Below are positions 28,203-36,677 of a DNA stretch of 64,000 nt, piece after piece. The translations under genes and the position numbers were made by a program. The first letter of the stretch is position 1. Every line of letters starts with the position of its first letter. The DNA comes from Pseudoalteromonas galatheae (lineage in GTDB: Bacteria > Pseudomonadota > Gammaproteobacteria > Enterobacterales > Alteromonadaceae), in assembly GCF_005886105.2 (NCBI RefSeq), contig NZ_PNCO02000001.1, forward strand, positions 372,001 to 436,000. The letters run 5' to 3'. Under the pieces are notes generated by a model. That model searched no databases. It worked only from the letters and a program-made list of their open reading frames with translations, and was not told the origin of the DNA.

Positions 28203-29435
28203 TTAAGCTGGGTTAGGCTGTAGATATCTTGATGTGATATCAGCTAAAGGAAATAGTAACCAAACTACGCTGCCAGTTAACAAGGTTGCAGCAAGTTGAG
28301 TGGGTGAATTGGGCATGACAATCGCAATACTAAGTAGTGACACGAATAGTGCGTATCCACAAAAGTGGCAATCTCGTTTGTATTGTGCTTCGCTTCTTAA
28401 AAATGTGGTGTAGGTATCGACCCATACTGAGCTTACAGCAACAAGACACAGTAACGATGTGGTATCAAAACTATTTTGCCATTGTGATGAAAATAAAATT
28501 GGTACATATACAGGTACGGCCAATGCTTGAAGCATGAATATGGACGACACTGCAAACGTTGTAATAAAAATAACCTTGTGGCCATTACTATTTTTTAGTG
28601 TGCGGCGACATATTATTGGATACAGTGCACTGGTGTATGCTTGACTTATAGACATAGCCAGTCCGATCCCTGCGCTCTTTGCAAAGCTGTAGATCCCAAA
28701 TAGCTCTGGTGTTAATAGCCGTGCAGCGATAAAGGTGTCCATATTTATTCTCAATGACCGTAAAATCTCACTGATAGCGAGTTGTGATGAAGACTTAAGT
28801 AACAAACAAAACGTATCTTTGTGATAACTCAATTTGTGCGAGACGCTTGGGACCAGAGAAAAACAAATAAACCACAGTAGGGCAAAACACCATTTGGCTA
28901 TAACAATAGCCATCATATGCGCATCAAAATACAGTGCGATCGCGATAGTGATGTTTTCAACGATAATGCAAATGCTACTTATCAAGCTGAATAAGCCCAT
29001 TCTGTTACTACGTTGCAAAAGAAAAACACGTGTACTTACTGCTGGAAAAGCAAGATAGGTGAGTGCCATTAGGGCAACCAAAGCAAAAATGTCGTGCTCC
29101 GGAAAGGCCCATTGCGCACTCCATCCTATTACGATTTGAATAAGGCACAGTAAGCTGCAAAGTAGCCACTGTATTAACAAGCCATTTCCTAGGAATAAAG
29201 GTAGTGCTTCATCGGAAGCGCGAATGATCTGAACGCCAGCGCCAGACCTAAGAAGTAAACGAAGTACCTCATGAATGGTTAGCGCTAACATCACTGCACC
29301 ATACTCGGTGGGGGTGAAATAAACCGCCATTGCCATAATACTGAAAAGCCGAGAACCTTTAGCAACGATTTCAGCACCAACCAAATATGAGGTGTTGGAT
29401 ACGAGTATGGTTGATGTGCTTGTTTGGTTGCTCAT
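28203..29435 (-). CDS. Oligosaccharide flippase family protein (Wzx-like)
   Basis: 410-aa polytopic membrane protein with about 12 hydrophobic helices, MOP/polysaccharide-synthase type: N-terminal SYLVGAEIVAKGSRLFSIMAMAVYFTPTEYGAV is the usual first-helix signature, and a second half repeats the fold (ELFGIYSFAKSAGIGLAMSISQAYTSALYPII). It would flip undecaprenyl-linked repeat units to the periplasm. First gene of a two-gene operon with the GT2. I found no -24/-12 element in its leader. Confidence 0.82.
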   Translation of the reverse strand: MSNQTSTSTILVSNTSYLVGAEIVAKGSRLFSIMAMAVYFTPTEYGAVMLALTIHEVLRLLLRSGAGVQIIRASDEALPLFLGNGLLIQWLLCSLLCLIQIVIGWSAQWAFPEHDIFALVALMALTYLAFPAVSTRVFLLQRSNRMGLFSLISSICIIVENITIAIALYFDAHMMAIVIAKWCFALLWFICFSLVPSVSHKLSYHKDTFCLLLKSSSQLAISEILRSLRINMDTFIAARLLTPELFGIYSFAKSAGIGLAMSISQAYTSALYPIICRRTLKNSNGHKVIFITTFAVSSIFMLQALAVPVYVPILFSSQWQNSFDTTSLLCLVAVSSVWVDTYTTFLRSEAQYKRDCHFCGYALFVSLLSIAIVMPNSPTQLAATLLTGSVVWLLFPLADITSRYLQPNPA

Positions 29436-29574
29436 AACTGTCAGCCTTTAGAAATGATATTTATACAGTTCCAAGAAGCATGCCAAACAGAGTCTAAATA
29501 ATATTTTTATTTATAGTTATGATTTTTATGGCTTTTTATTTTTTCCTAAGCGTGATAAAGCCTGCTAGAGAGCA

Positions 29575-29614
29575 AATTGCACTTTGCAAATTCGATATTT
29601 TGCAAAGTGCAATT
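29575..29614. repeat. Perfect 16-bp inverted repeat
   Basis: 29575-29590 is the exact reverse complement of 29599-29614 with an 8-nt spacer (AATTGCACTTTGCAAA arms). It lies 24 bp after the stop of the sigma-54 activator and upstream of the flippase gene. No T-run follows on either strand, so it could be an operator or a rho-type 3' structure. Confidence 0.8.
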
Positions 29615-29638
29615 CATTTTACATATACTGAATTAGCG

Positions 29639-31093
29639 CTATGAAGTCGCTTCTGACCATTGTTGGATCTTTCTATATAAGGTGGACGGGCTGACTTCCA
29701 GTAGACTCGCTGCTTTTACTACATTGTCATCACATACGAGCAATGCCTGTTCTATGGCAACACGCTCTACCTCAGCCAGTGGTGCAACTTTTTTATCATC
29801 TCGTTGCTTTATGTGAGTCAGTTGGTCTTGGGGAGCTTTTGTGACCTGTTTAGGCTGCTCTTCACCTTTAGGTTGTACTGGAATTGATAAATCAGAGGGT
29901 AGGTGGGCCTGAATAACATCATAATCAATCAATGGACCGTCAGACATCACGACAATACTATGTATAAAGTTTTCGAGTTGGCGCACATTGCCTGGCCAAT
30001 CAAATTGTAGAATAAGCTGTTCTGCGCTATCGGAAAATCCGACAAAAATTTTATTTTCTAGCTCACTAAACTGTTGTAAAAAATGCTTAGCCAACAACAG
30101 TACATCTCTACCTCTATCATGTAAGGGGGGCATATCAATAGAGATAACATTTAACCGATAGAATAAATCCTCACGCAGGTAATTATCAGCAATCGCTTGA
30201 TGCGGATCTCGGTTGGTCGCGCACACAAACCTAACGTCCACTTTTTCCGTTTTTGCACTTCCGACTTTTTGAAAAGTACCAGTTTGAACAAACCTTAAAA
30301 TTTTGGCTTGTAGGGCAATATCCATCTCGCCTAGCTCGTCTAGAAATAAAGTGCCACCATCGGCTTCGGACGCTGCGCCTTCTCGATTTGCTATCGCCCC
30401 TGAAAAAGCTCCCTTGATATGACCAAAGATTTCTGACTCCATCAGATCTTTTGGTATAGCGGCACAATTCAAACAAATAAAAGGTTTACTGCTCCGCTCG
30501 CTGGAATTATGGATTGCCTCTGCTGCCAACTCTTTGCCAGTACCACTTGAGCCTGTGATAAATACATTTGCTCTGCTAGGGCCAGCTTTTTCTATCGCTC
30601 TATAGACAGTTTGCATTGCGACTGAATCCCCGACAAAGCGATAAAACTTAGCTCGGTACTCATTTTTATAGCGCGCTAAACTTGAGCGCAACATATTCCT
30701 CTCGGCGATTAGCATCTTAGTTTGCAGCGCCTGTTCTATGGTTAATTTGATGCTGTCTATTTCAAATGGCTTTTGCAAATAACCCCAAACTTTTCCCTGA
30801 TTAATTGCATGAATTAAGCCCTCTAAGTCCGTGAAGGCAGTAAGCATGATCCGCAGTGTATCGGGATACTGCTCGGCGACTTCTCCGAGAAACTCGATCC
30901 CTGACATATTGGGCATCATTTTATCTGAGATTACCACATCTATAGGATGCTCTTTTAGCAGCTCAAGACCTTCCTCACCGCTATTCGCAGTGAGAACGTG
31001 ATAGGGTTCATTTTTCAGTGCTCGAACTAAAGAGCGGAGAATGAGAGGTTCATCATCGACAAATAGCAGAGTCACATTATGCATTGATTCCAT
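29639..31093 (-). CDS. Sigma-54-dependent response regulator (REC-AAA-Fis)
   Basis: 484 aa. Receiver domain (about 7-125): FVDDEP, phosphoacceptor D57 in VISDKMMP, K108 in LQKPF. AAA+ domain (about 155-390): Walker A GSSGTGKE (181-188), sigma-54 contact loop GAFSGA (228-233, Thr replaced by Ser), Walker B GTLFLDELGEMD, R-finger region. Fis-type HTH at the C-terminus (VVKAASLLEVSPSTLYRKI). It should bind enhancers and remodel sigma-54 polymerase. Set inside the exopolysaccharide locus with several -24/-12 elements, it is probably the local activator, comparable in role to PrsR-type regulators. No sensor kinase is adjacent. AAGGA lies 5 nt before the first ATG. Confidence 0.9.
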   Translation of the reverse strand: MESMHNVTLLFVDDEPLILRSLVRALKNEPYHVLTANSGEEGLELLKEHPIDVVISDKMMPNMSGIEFLGEVAEQYPDTLRIMLTAFTDLEGLIHAINQGKVWGYLQKPFEIDSIKLTIEQALQTKMLIAERNMLRSSLARYKNEYRAKFYRFVGDSVAMQTVYRAIEKAGPSRANVFITGSSGTGKELAAEAIHNSSERSSKPFICLNCAAIPKDLMESEIFGHIKGAFSGAIANREGAASEADGGTLFLDELGEMDIALQAKILRFVQTGTFQKVGSAKTEKVDVRFVCATNRDPHQAIADNYLREDLFYRLNVISIDMPPLHDRGRDVLLLAKHFLQQFSELENKIFVGFSDSAEQLILQFDWPGNVRQLENFIHSIVVMSDGPLIDYDVIQAHLPSDLSIPVQPKGEEQPKQVTKAPQDQLTHIKQRDDKKVAPLAEVERVAIEQALLVCDDNVVKAASLLEVSPSTLYRKIQQWSEATS

Positions 31094-31132
31094 TTTTCCT
31101 TTACGACCTTAAATTTCCCATAACTTATATAT

Positions 31133-31148
31133 AGCAGCTCTAAGCCCA
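31133..31148 (-). promoter_or_regulatory. Possible sigma-54 promoter of the activator gene
   Basis: Minus strand TGGGCT-N5-CTGCT, GG and GC spaced by 10 nt, 40 bp before the start codon. The -12 half matches that at 37009-37013. Weak relative to consensus. Confidence 0.35.
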
Positions 31149-31322
31149 GCAAATCAAAAGTAAGTGCTGTTTATTTGTACTTTATTTTGATTTGCTAAGC
31201 TGAAATTGAAAAAAGCTACCTATAGGATTATAGATAGCTGTGGGGGAAACCAATAAGAGTAGAGTTGCAAAGTGCTATTGGACCTGAGCTTCCAATAATT
31301 AATTCCTTATCCAAACCTCAGG

Positions 31323-31835
31323 TTAGTTAAACTGATGGGTTACATTGACCCCGGTTTCAATCGGCACTATTAAATGGTTTTCTTCTAACATCCCGTCAAC
31401 ACTGATCAGTAGGGTTTTAAAGTGTGATGGGATATCTAAGTCTAGCCCTAATTGCCCTGAAGTATCGAACCGAGTCGACGCGAGTAGTGACTTTTGCGTG
31501 TTGGCTTGTTCGTTGTACTGGCTTATTTGGTCTTTTAGCGCATAGACCTTCACGGCTTTCGATGCTAACGAAGCTCCAAACACATCATTTCCGCTTAGGT
31601 CAAGCTTAACAATACTACTCGTCTTAAAGGTAAACTCAGGTTTGACATGTAACTGCTTAGATGTCGCGGCCGTTGAACTAAGTAGTACTGGATCAGGTTC
31701 AAAGCTGTTAGTTACCACCTGCGAGGTATGTTTGGCTATTTCGTTTGTGTCGGCTTCGCGCTCACTTTGACCACACCCTAACAAGGCTACGCTCAGTAAT
31801 GTAACTAATATTGAATATTGATTATATGTATTCAT
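31323..31835 (-). CDS. Small lipoprotein, unknown function
   Basis: 170 aa with signal peptide and lipobox LLGC (C21), then a Ser/Thr-rich linker and a beta-rich domain (VKLDLSGNDVFGASLASKAVKVYALKD; LLASTRFDTSGQLGLDLDIP; LIVPIETGVNVTHQF). Asp after the Cys is absent (Gly-Gln), so outer-membrane sorting is expected. It is the second gene of an operon with the LruC protein (12-nt gap; both have GGAGGCAAT before the start), suggesting a partner or anchor role. Family not recognised. Confidence 0.75.
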   Translation of the reverse strand: MNTYNQYSILVTLLSVALLGCGQSEREADTNEIAKHTSQVVTNSFEPDPVLLSSTAATSKQLHVKPEFTFKTSSIVKLDLSGNDVFGASLASKAVKVYALKDQISQYNEQANTQKSLLASTRFDTSGQLGLDLDIPSHFKTLLISVDGMLEENHLIVPIETGVNVTHQFN

Positions 31836-31847
31836 AATTGCCTCCGG

Positions 31848-33473
31848 TTATTTTTTGCTGTATGTGTGCGTTGTTCTTTCATTGGTGAGATACCAGTCTT
31901 GTGCTTCTTCACCGTTACTTTCTACCCACTTTTCATAATCAGGATAAGCCCATACGACGTCGATATACTCTCTTGGATAATTCCAGTCTTCACTTATCAT
32001 TAGTGCCCAAGATAGGTTATCTGCAGTCCTAAAGTAGCGACCATTCTGTGCATCCGATGTATCATCTTTTCTGCCAAGTCGACTGTCATCGAATAGATCC
32101 GTTGGTGGATAATCCGCCATATGCACCTCAAGTGAGCGGTCCCATGTGCGGAAAAGGAAAAAGTCAAAGTCCGCCACTGTCAAAGTTGGAATGCTGTACT
32201 CGAACTTGACATCAAGAGTAAAAGGCACTGGGGTGAAATAGTCGCAGTTCATCACTGTGTTGAAATGTGAACAGCTACCTGCTTGGCCTGTCGTGGTAAA
32301 CGCTTGGGTGTTACGCCATAGCGTGATTACGGCATTGGTTTGATATTCTTCAGCCTGCTTTTTATAATTTTTGTCGTTAATTGTGATACTCGCATCACCA
32401 ATCAAGCCAGGTTCGCTATCCATAATTCTGAGGCCAAAGCCGTTATTATTTGCCGCACCTCGTGCCGTGATAAAACCATTTAAAACAAAACCGCTGACTT
32501 GGTTATTGTTGTCGAACGTGATTCTGATCCGCTGCTTTACTACTAAATCGTTGAGATCATGGTCACCGCGATAAGGCCAGTTGTCTTCAAAAGCAAAGGT
32601 TGCTACCCCATCTTGTGAAGGGAAGTATTGACTGCTCACCCGGGTATGATCATTTGGAAACTCGTCCTGGTCGTCGGGTACGCCATCAGCATCACTATCA
32701 TCTGATTCAGGCATTGTGCTTAAATTTGAGGCTGAAATGGCGGTTTCTGGTGAACTTTTAACGCTGAACAGGGCATCGTTGAAATCATTATCTCCCCAAG
32801 TTCGTGGTAAGTCCTCAAATCCGATCACCACTTCATTTTGCTCTTCGTCGTGAAGTAATACACAGTGCTGTTTGAGCGACTCATCAGATTCTGGATTGAG
32901 ATGAGACAGCGAGTAGTAATAGGGAACTTTGAAGGGCTTAACCCCTGTGTAGTACCAAAATCCATTAGCTGCAATAAAAAAGCCGATACTAGTTCCAGCT
33001 GGGAACTCTCCAATGCTCACACGGTGACCATTAGTTAAGTGGGGGTAGCTCAAATTTGGAAAAACAATTTTCTCTTGGACTTCTTCTGGTGTTTGAGGAG
33101 GGTTTTCGGGATCGAACGTAAAGTAACCGAAAGAGTTTTTATAACCCGCACCCTCATGGATAAATGTGATGAAGACCTCTGCATCCTCAGTCAAATGTAT
33201 TGTTGAGCCTTGATCTCCAGTTATAAACGCTTCATTTACTCGACTTTCTGGTAAAGCGTTTGCAATCCGTTTAAAAAATTCAGGCGTATATTCCCCTCTG
33301 GCGTATGTTAGTTGGTCGGGTTTTCCTGTCGCTTGATTGTAACCCAGAGGCCAGGGCTGGCCAGAATTGAATTGCCAAACATAGTTTGAACCCTGCTTTT
33401 CGACTGCCAGTGCGTTAGAGACTATGGCGCTTAACGCAAAAATTGAACATGTTAACTTTGAAATGTTTTTCAT
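31848..33473 (-). CDS. Secreted LruC / DUF4114 domain protein
   Basis: 541 aa. Signal peptide (MKNISKLTCSIFALSAIVSNALA). N-terminal half with a DUF4114-type motif (VVIGFEDLPRTWGDNDFNDALFSV), a calcium-binding-like acidic linker (DDSDADGVPDDQDEFPND, thrombospondin-3/EF-hand-like), and a C-terminal LruC domain (FAFEDNWPYRGDHDLNDLVV) running to the end. The two motifs are internal echoes of each other. LruC proteins are exported and of unknown function. Start moved to ATG 33473, where GGAGG is correctly placed; the frame opens 4 codons earlier at a TTG. In an exopolysaccharide locus a matrix or surface role is a reasonable guess. Confidence 0.82.
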   Translation of the reverse strand: MKNISKLTCSIFALSAIVSNALAVEKQGSNYVWQFNSGQPWPLGYNQATGKPDQLTYARGEYTPEFFKRIANALPESRVNEAFITGDQGSTIHLTEDAEVFITFIHEGAGYKNSFGYFTFDPENPPQTPEEVQEKIVFPNLSYPHLTNGHRVSIGEFPAGTSIGFFIAANGFWYYTGVKPFKVPYYYSLSHLNPESDESLKQHCVLLHDEEQNEVVIGFEDLPRTWGDNDFNDALFSVKSSPETAISASNLSTMPESDDSDADGVPDDQDEFPNDHTRVSSQYFPSQDGVATFAFEDNWPYRGDHDLNDLVVKQRIRITFDNNNQVSGFVLNGFITARGAANNNGFGLRIMDSEPGLIGDASITINDKNYKKQAEEYQTNAVITLWRNTQAFTTTGQAGSCSHFNTVMNCDYFTPVPFTLDVKFEYSIPTLTVADFDFFLFRTWDRSLEVHMADYPPTDLFDDSRLGRKDDTSDAQNGRYFRTADNLSWALMISEDWNYPREYIDVVWAYPDYEKWVESNGEEAQDWYLTNERTTHTYSKK

Positions 33474-33485
33474 GATTGCCTCCAA

Positions 33486-33823
33486 GGGCTGAAGTTCGCT
33501 TGGAGTACTTTAGTCAGTTTCCGTGCCAATTTTATAAATCATTATTTATCATTGAGTTATGATTTATTTTGGGAAGGGTGTTCATGTTTTTCGCATTTTG
33601 CAGTGCAGTCTGACTTGCAGATTGGTGATATATCTAAAATAAGTAGTTAAAACGACTAGCTCATTCTTCTAAAGAAAAGTAGCTTAGTGAGTGAAGATAG
33701 GGATACGAAATTTTATTTTTAATAAAAATCATATGTTTATGAATTTTATTTTTGCTAGGTGTTACTTAGGATTAATTGCTGGAGCAGTATTTGCACTGCC
33801 TGTTACAGTAAACAGGAGGCTTT
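33486..33823. other. Divergent intergenic region LruC / glycosyltransferase
   Basis: About 340 AT-rich bp. Contains a sigma-54-like element at 33780-33795 for the plus-strand gene. On the minus strand a perfect TTGGCACG lies at 33522-33529, but the matching -12 position reads CTGAC, not GC. No gene is seen. Confidence 0.5.
33780..33795 (+). promoter_or_regulatory. Candidate sigma-54 promoter
   Basis: TGGAGC-N5-TTGCA with GG-N10-GC spacing, 28 bp upstream of the glycosyltransferase start; the -12 half is a perfect match to consensus. Confidence 0.5.
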
Positions 33824-34561
33824 ATGGCAAGCAAAAATACTACACTTATATTCAGCATAGCACTTAACGGGTACCAAATTAGATATCGCCGCCATCTTGA
33901 GAGTCAGCGCAGATATGCGGAAAAAATGGGATACGAATATATTGTTGTTGAAAAGCCGTGGGTGACAAATCTTGGTGCTGAGTGTTGTTGGCTCAAGTTG
34001 TACTTATTACGCGCAGCATTGACAGCCGGCTACCAATACGTCTTATTTGTTGATGCTGATGCCTACATTCAAAATGATTGTCCTGAACTGACAAGTCTAG
34101 TAAAACCAGATAAATTTTTGTTTATGGCGAAAGGATATAGCGGCAAGCTAAACTCAGGGGTGATGTTAATGAAATCATGCCCTGAGTCTATTGCGTGGCT
34201 AGATCAAATCATTAACGCAATCCATGAGCCTGTTTCAGACATAGATACCGTGGGCTGGGGAGAAAACGGCCATGTAATTCACTTTGCAAAAGGCTGTGAT
34301 GGGTTAGAAGTTATTAATGAAAAGTGGAATAACACAAGAAGTGAACAGTGTGAAGATTATATAAGACATTTTAATTATGGCCCAATGAAAAGCTCTTTCC
34401 TCGATATCATCTTCCATCGAATTGTTTTTAAATTTTCAAAATTAATGCTGCGTTGCAATTTAAATAAAAAGTCTGAGATGGCTGAAAAGTTGAAAAAGGT
34501 ACAAGAGCGGATCCCAATATTGTTTAACAGGGTAATTTCAGAATATAAAGTTTTTTCATAA
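33824..34561 (+). CDS. Glycosyltransferase of GT34/GT8-like type
   Basis: 245-aa soluble transferase with nucleotide-sugar fold: LIFSIALNGYQIRYRRHLESQ start, YAEKMGYEYIVVEKPW, metal-binding DxD in VLFVDADAYIQND, then KLNSGVMLMKSC and GWGENGHVIHFA with a late His. The pattern resembles galactosyltransferase GMA12/MNN10-like and related nucleotide-diphospho-sugar transferases; the exact family is uncertain. Preceded by GGAGG and a candidate sigma-54 promoter; followed by its own terminator. Confidence 0.78.
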   Translation: MASKNTTLIFSIALNGYQIRYRRHLESQRRYAEKMGYEYIVVEKPWVTNLGAECCWLKLYLLRAALTAGYQYVLFVDADAYIQNDCPELTSLVKPDKFLFMAKGYSGKLNSGVMLMKSCPESIAWLDQIINAIHEPVSDIDTVGWGENGHVIHFAKGCDGLEVINEKWNNTRSEQCEDYIRHFNYGPMKSSFLDIIFHRIVFKFSKLMLRCNLNKKSEMAEKLKKVQERIPILFNRVISEYKVFS

Positions 34562-34582
34562 GACCTTTAGGTCTTTTTTTTT
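34560..34582 (+). terminator. Intrinsic terminator
   Basis: AAGACC (34560-34565) pairs with GGTCTT (34570-34575), 4-nt loop, then a T-run to 34582; it overlaps the stop codon of the glycosyltransferase. Confidence 0.85.
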
Positions 34583-34695
34583 GTATTTTTAATCTTTTCT
34601 AAATTCATTTTCTAATTCGGAATTTATTTTGCATTTTGCGACCATTAACTTCATTTAATTTCCACATTTCAAATAAAAACAATAGCTTATACTTT

Positions 34696-34711
34696 TGGCA
34701 CGGTAGTAGCA
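34696..34711 (+). promoter_or_regulatory. Sigma-54 promoter of the second EPS operon
   Basis: TGGCACG at 34696-34702 is a perfect -24 element; TAGCA at 34707-34711 matches the -12 with conserved GC; GG-N10-GC spacing is exact. 35 bp upstream of ATG 34747. The best sigma-54 match in the window. Confidence 0.65.
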
Positions 34712-34746
34712 AAAGCTAGGTAAGGAAACTGGAGTCGAGGTGATTT

Positions 34747-35988
34747 ATGAGAGAGTCAAATTTTGAAAAGAAAATCTCAAACGCAGCAGTAACAAGATAT
34801 ACATCGCTACTTATCGCGGCTATTTTTTTCATTCTATTATTGCCAATCTACAGCGTAAATTTTTTACTTTCAATACTGCTGATGAAGGCTCCGATAGAGA
34901 AAAAATCTTGGATTGATATCAGTGGTTCTAGAGTTGAGTTATATCAGTGGAGAAAAGGTTTTTTTATTGATAGCGCAGTGGTGTTCAATGTTTTAAAAGG
35001 AGATATTGGTTTCGTTGGAAACCCATTGCTGCGAGATAACATATCTATACCAAAAATCGACAACTTCAAATCGCCATTTACTCAACCAGGGTTATTTGAC
35101 TACCTCCAACTTCATAGCCTAACAGGCTTAAAGGCAGAAGATCCCCAAACACTGCTACAGAAGCAAGCACAGCAAGGGTGGCAAGCTGATCTGTCCATGG
35201 TTGTAAGAATTTTCTTCTGCCGTTTATTTTATTCGAGTAAAGCAAAGCAGTGCGATGCTCGCTCAGTTTTTGGTATTCAGTTTAGTAACTGCCAGATGGA
35301 AGAGGCTGTAACTTGGGTGCTTAGCGCTTCGAATTTACCGGTCTGTCGTAGCGCTTATTTTATTAACGCAAACTCTATCAATCTAGCCGCCGATGACGAC
35401 GCATTATTCTCTGTACTAAGAAGAAGTAACCGTAATTTCATTGATGGTTCAGGCATGCGTTTAGCGGTGAAAAAGGTTGGTGTTCAACTTGCTGACAACT
35501 GCAACGGCACTGATATGTTACCTATCCTTTGTGAGCAGATGGAGAAATCTGGGCAGTCGCTATTTCTACTAGGTGCTAAGCCTGGCGTTGCAAACAAAGC
35601 AGCGAAACTCTTGATACAGTCCTATCCCAAACTAAAAGTGGCGGGGGCACATCATGGTTATTTTAGTGATGACGACGCGGTAATTAAGCAAATCAATGAG
35701 AGCCAAGCTGACATTGTGCTAGTTGCATTAGGATCACCACGACAAGAGCTCTGGATTGACCAAAACAAACATAAAATCAATGCCAATTGTGCGTTAGCCG
35801 TTGGTGGGCTTTTCGATTTTTTCTCGGGTAACGTGCCAAGAGCACCACTTTGGATGCGTGAACTAGGTCTAGAGTGGGTTTGGCGTTTGATACAAGAACC
35901 CAAAACTAAGTTCTATCGCTACGTTATCGGTAACCCTACTTTTTTATTCCGAGTTTATATTCTTAATCAAGCATTGAGAGGGCTTTAA
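34747..35988 (+). CDS. WecG/TagA/CpsF glycosyltransferase fused to degenerate sugar-phosphate transferase
   Basis: 413 aa. Residues about 173-400 are a WecG/TagA/CpsF transferase: FINANSINLAADD, IDGSGM, GTDMLP, LFLLGAKPGVANKAA, VALGSPRQELWI, GGLFDFFSG, RAPLWMRELGLEWVWRL. Residues about 15-165 look like the bacterial sugar-transferase (priming PGT) domain: a hydrophobic helix, VFNVLKGDIGFVGNP (like LFNVLKGDMSLVGPRP), TQPGLFDYLQLHSLTGL, DLSMVVRIFFCRLF. The catalytic KFRSM and DELPQ motifs of real priming enzymes are absent, so this half is probably a membrane or partner-binding pseudoenzyme. The intact priming enzyme is the next gene, 2 nt away. The WecG half would transfer the second sugar (e.g. 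a ManNAc- or Gal-type residue). Confidence 0.82.
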   Translation: MRESNFEKKISNAAVTRYTSLLIAAIFFILLLPIYSVNFLLSILLMKAPIEKKSWIDISGSRVELYQWRKGFFIDSAVVFNVLKGDIGFVGNPLLRDNISIPKIDNFKSPFTQPGLFDYLQLHSLTGLKAEDPQTLLQKQAQQGWQADLSMVVRIFFCRLFYSSKAKQCDARSVFGIQFSNCQMEEAVTWVLSASNLPVCRSAYFINANSINLAADDDALFSVLRRSNRNFIDGSGMRLAVKKVGVQLADNCNGTDMLPILCEQMEKSGQSLFLLGAKPGVANKAAKLLIQSYPKLKVAGAHHGYFSDDDAVIKQINESQADIVLVALGSPRQELWIDQNKHKINANCALAVGGLFDFFSGNVPRAPLWMRELGLEWVWRLIQEPKTKFYRYVIGNPTFLFRVYILNQALRGL

Positions 35989-35990
35989 TC

Positions 35991-36665
35991 ATGAACACTA
36001 CTAAAAAATTATCTAGTAACATGACATTTGCAGCAACACCTTCAAGCGATAACCCTGACGGTCTTCATCATGGGCTCCCTGTCATGCTTCAAAGACTTTT
36101 CGCAGGTATCGGCCTACTTCTTATATCTCCGTTATTATTGCTGGTAATGATGCTCATAAAGATAGAGAGTAAAGGTCCTTGCGTTTATAAGCAGGTGAGA
36201 GTTGGAAAGTTAGGTCGCCGTTTTACAATGTATAAATTTCGCTCTATGTATACTGCAGATGACCCTAAATTCAGTGCGCCAGACCCAAGAGAAAGTAACA
36301 GAGAAGGTGTATGCGCTAAGTTTCGTAATGATCCTAGGATCACGACTGTGGGACGCTTTATTCGCAAATATTCAATTGATGAGTTACCTCAGCTTTTCAA
36401 TGTTGTTTGTGGTGATATGCTTTTGATCGGACCTCGGCCAGCCCTTGAGAAAGAGGTGAATGCTTATCAGGTAAATGAGCTTGAGCGATTGAACTGTGAA
36501 CAAGGACTAACTGGTTTATGGCAAGTAACTGGGCGTGCTGACACGACATTTCAACAACAAGTAATGTTAGACAAGCTTTACATAGAAAACCAAAGTCTTA
36601 CGCAAGATATTAAGATTATCCTCAAGACAGTACCTTGTGTTTTGGGCGCTAGAGGGGCCTATTAA
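35991..36665 (+). CDS. Priming sugar-phosphate transferase (bacterial sugar transferase, WcaJ/PssY-like)
   Basis: 224 aa. Short cytosolic start, one re-entrant/hydrophobic helix (about 36-57), basic VYKQVRVGKLGRRF, catalytic YKFRSMYTADDP (81-92), SIDELPQLFNVVCGDMLLIGPRP (128-150), GLTGLWQVTGRAD. This is a small, monotopic phosphoglycosyl transferase that moves a sugar phosphate from UDP-sugar to undecaprenyl phosphate, starting repeat-unit synthesis. It is co-transcribed with the WecG fusion. No large WbaP/WcaJ N-terminal membrane domain is present. Confidence 0.9.
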   Translation: MNTTKKLSSNMTFAATPSSDNPDGLHHGLPVMLQRLFAGIGLLLISPLLLLVMMLIKIESKGPCVYKQVRVGKLGRRFTMYKFRSMYTADDPKFSAPDPRESNREGVCAKFRNDPRITTVGRFIRKYSIDELPQLFNVVCGDMLLIGPRPALEKEVNAYQVNELERLNCEQGLTGLWQVTGRADTTFQQQVMLDKLYIENQSLTQDIKIILKTVPCVLGARGAY

Positions 36666-36677
36666 CATCAATCCACA

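Noticed and set aside
33513..33529. Sigma-54 promoter for the LruC operon
   Set aside because: A perfect TTGGCACG exists on the minus strand, but the -12 position reads CTGAC and lacks GC at the required spacing.
34747..35500. Frameshifted or broken priming transferase gene upstream of the intact one
   Set aside because: The degenerate domain is in a single uninterrupted frame with the WecG domain and has a good promoter, so it is a fusion, not a pseudogene.
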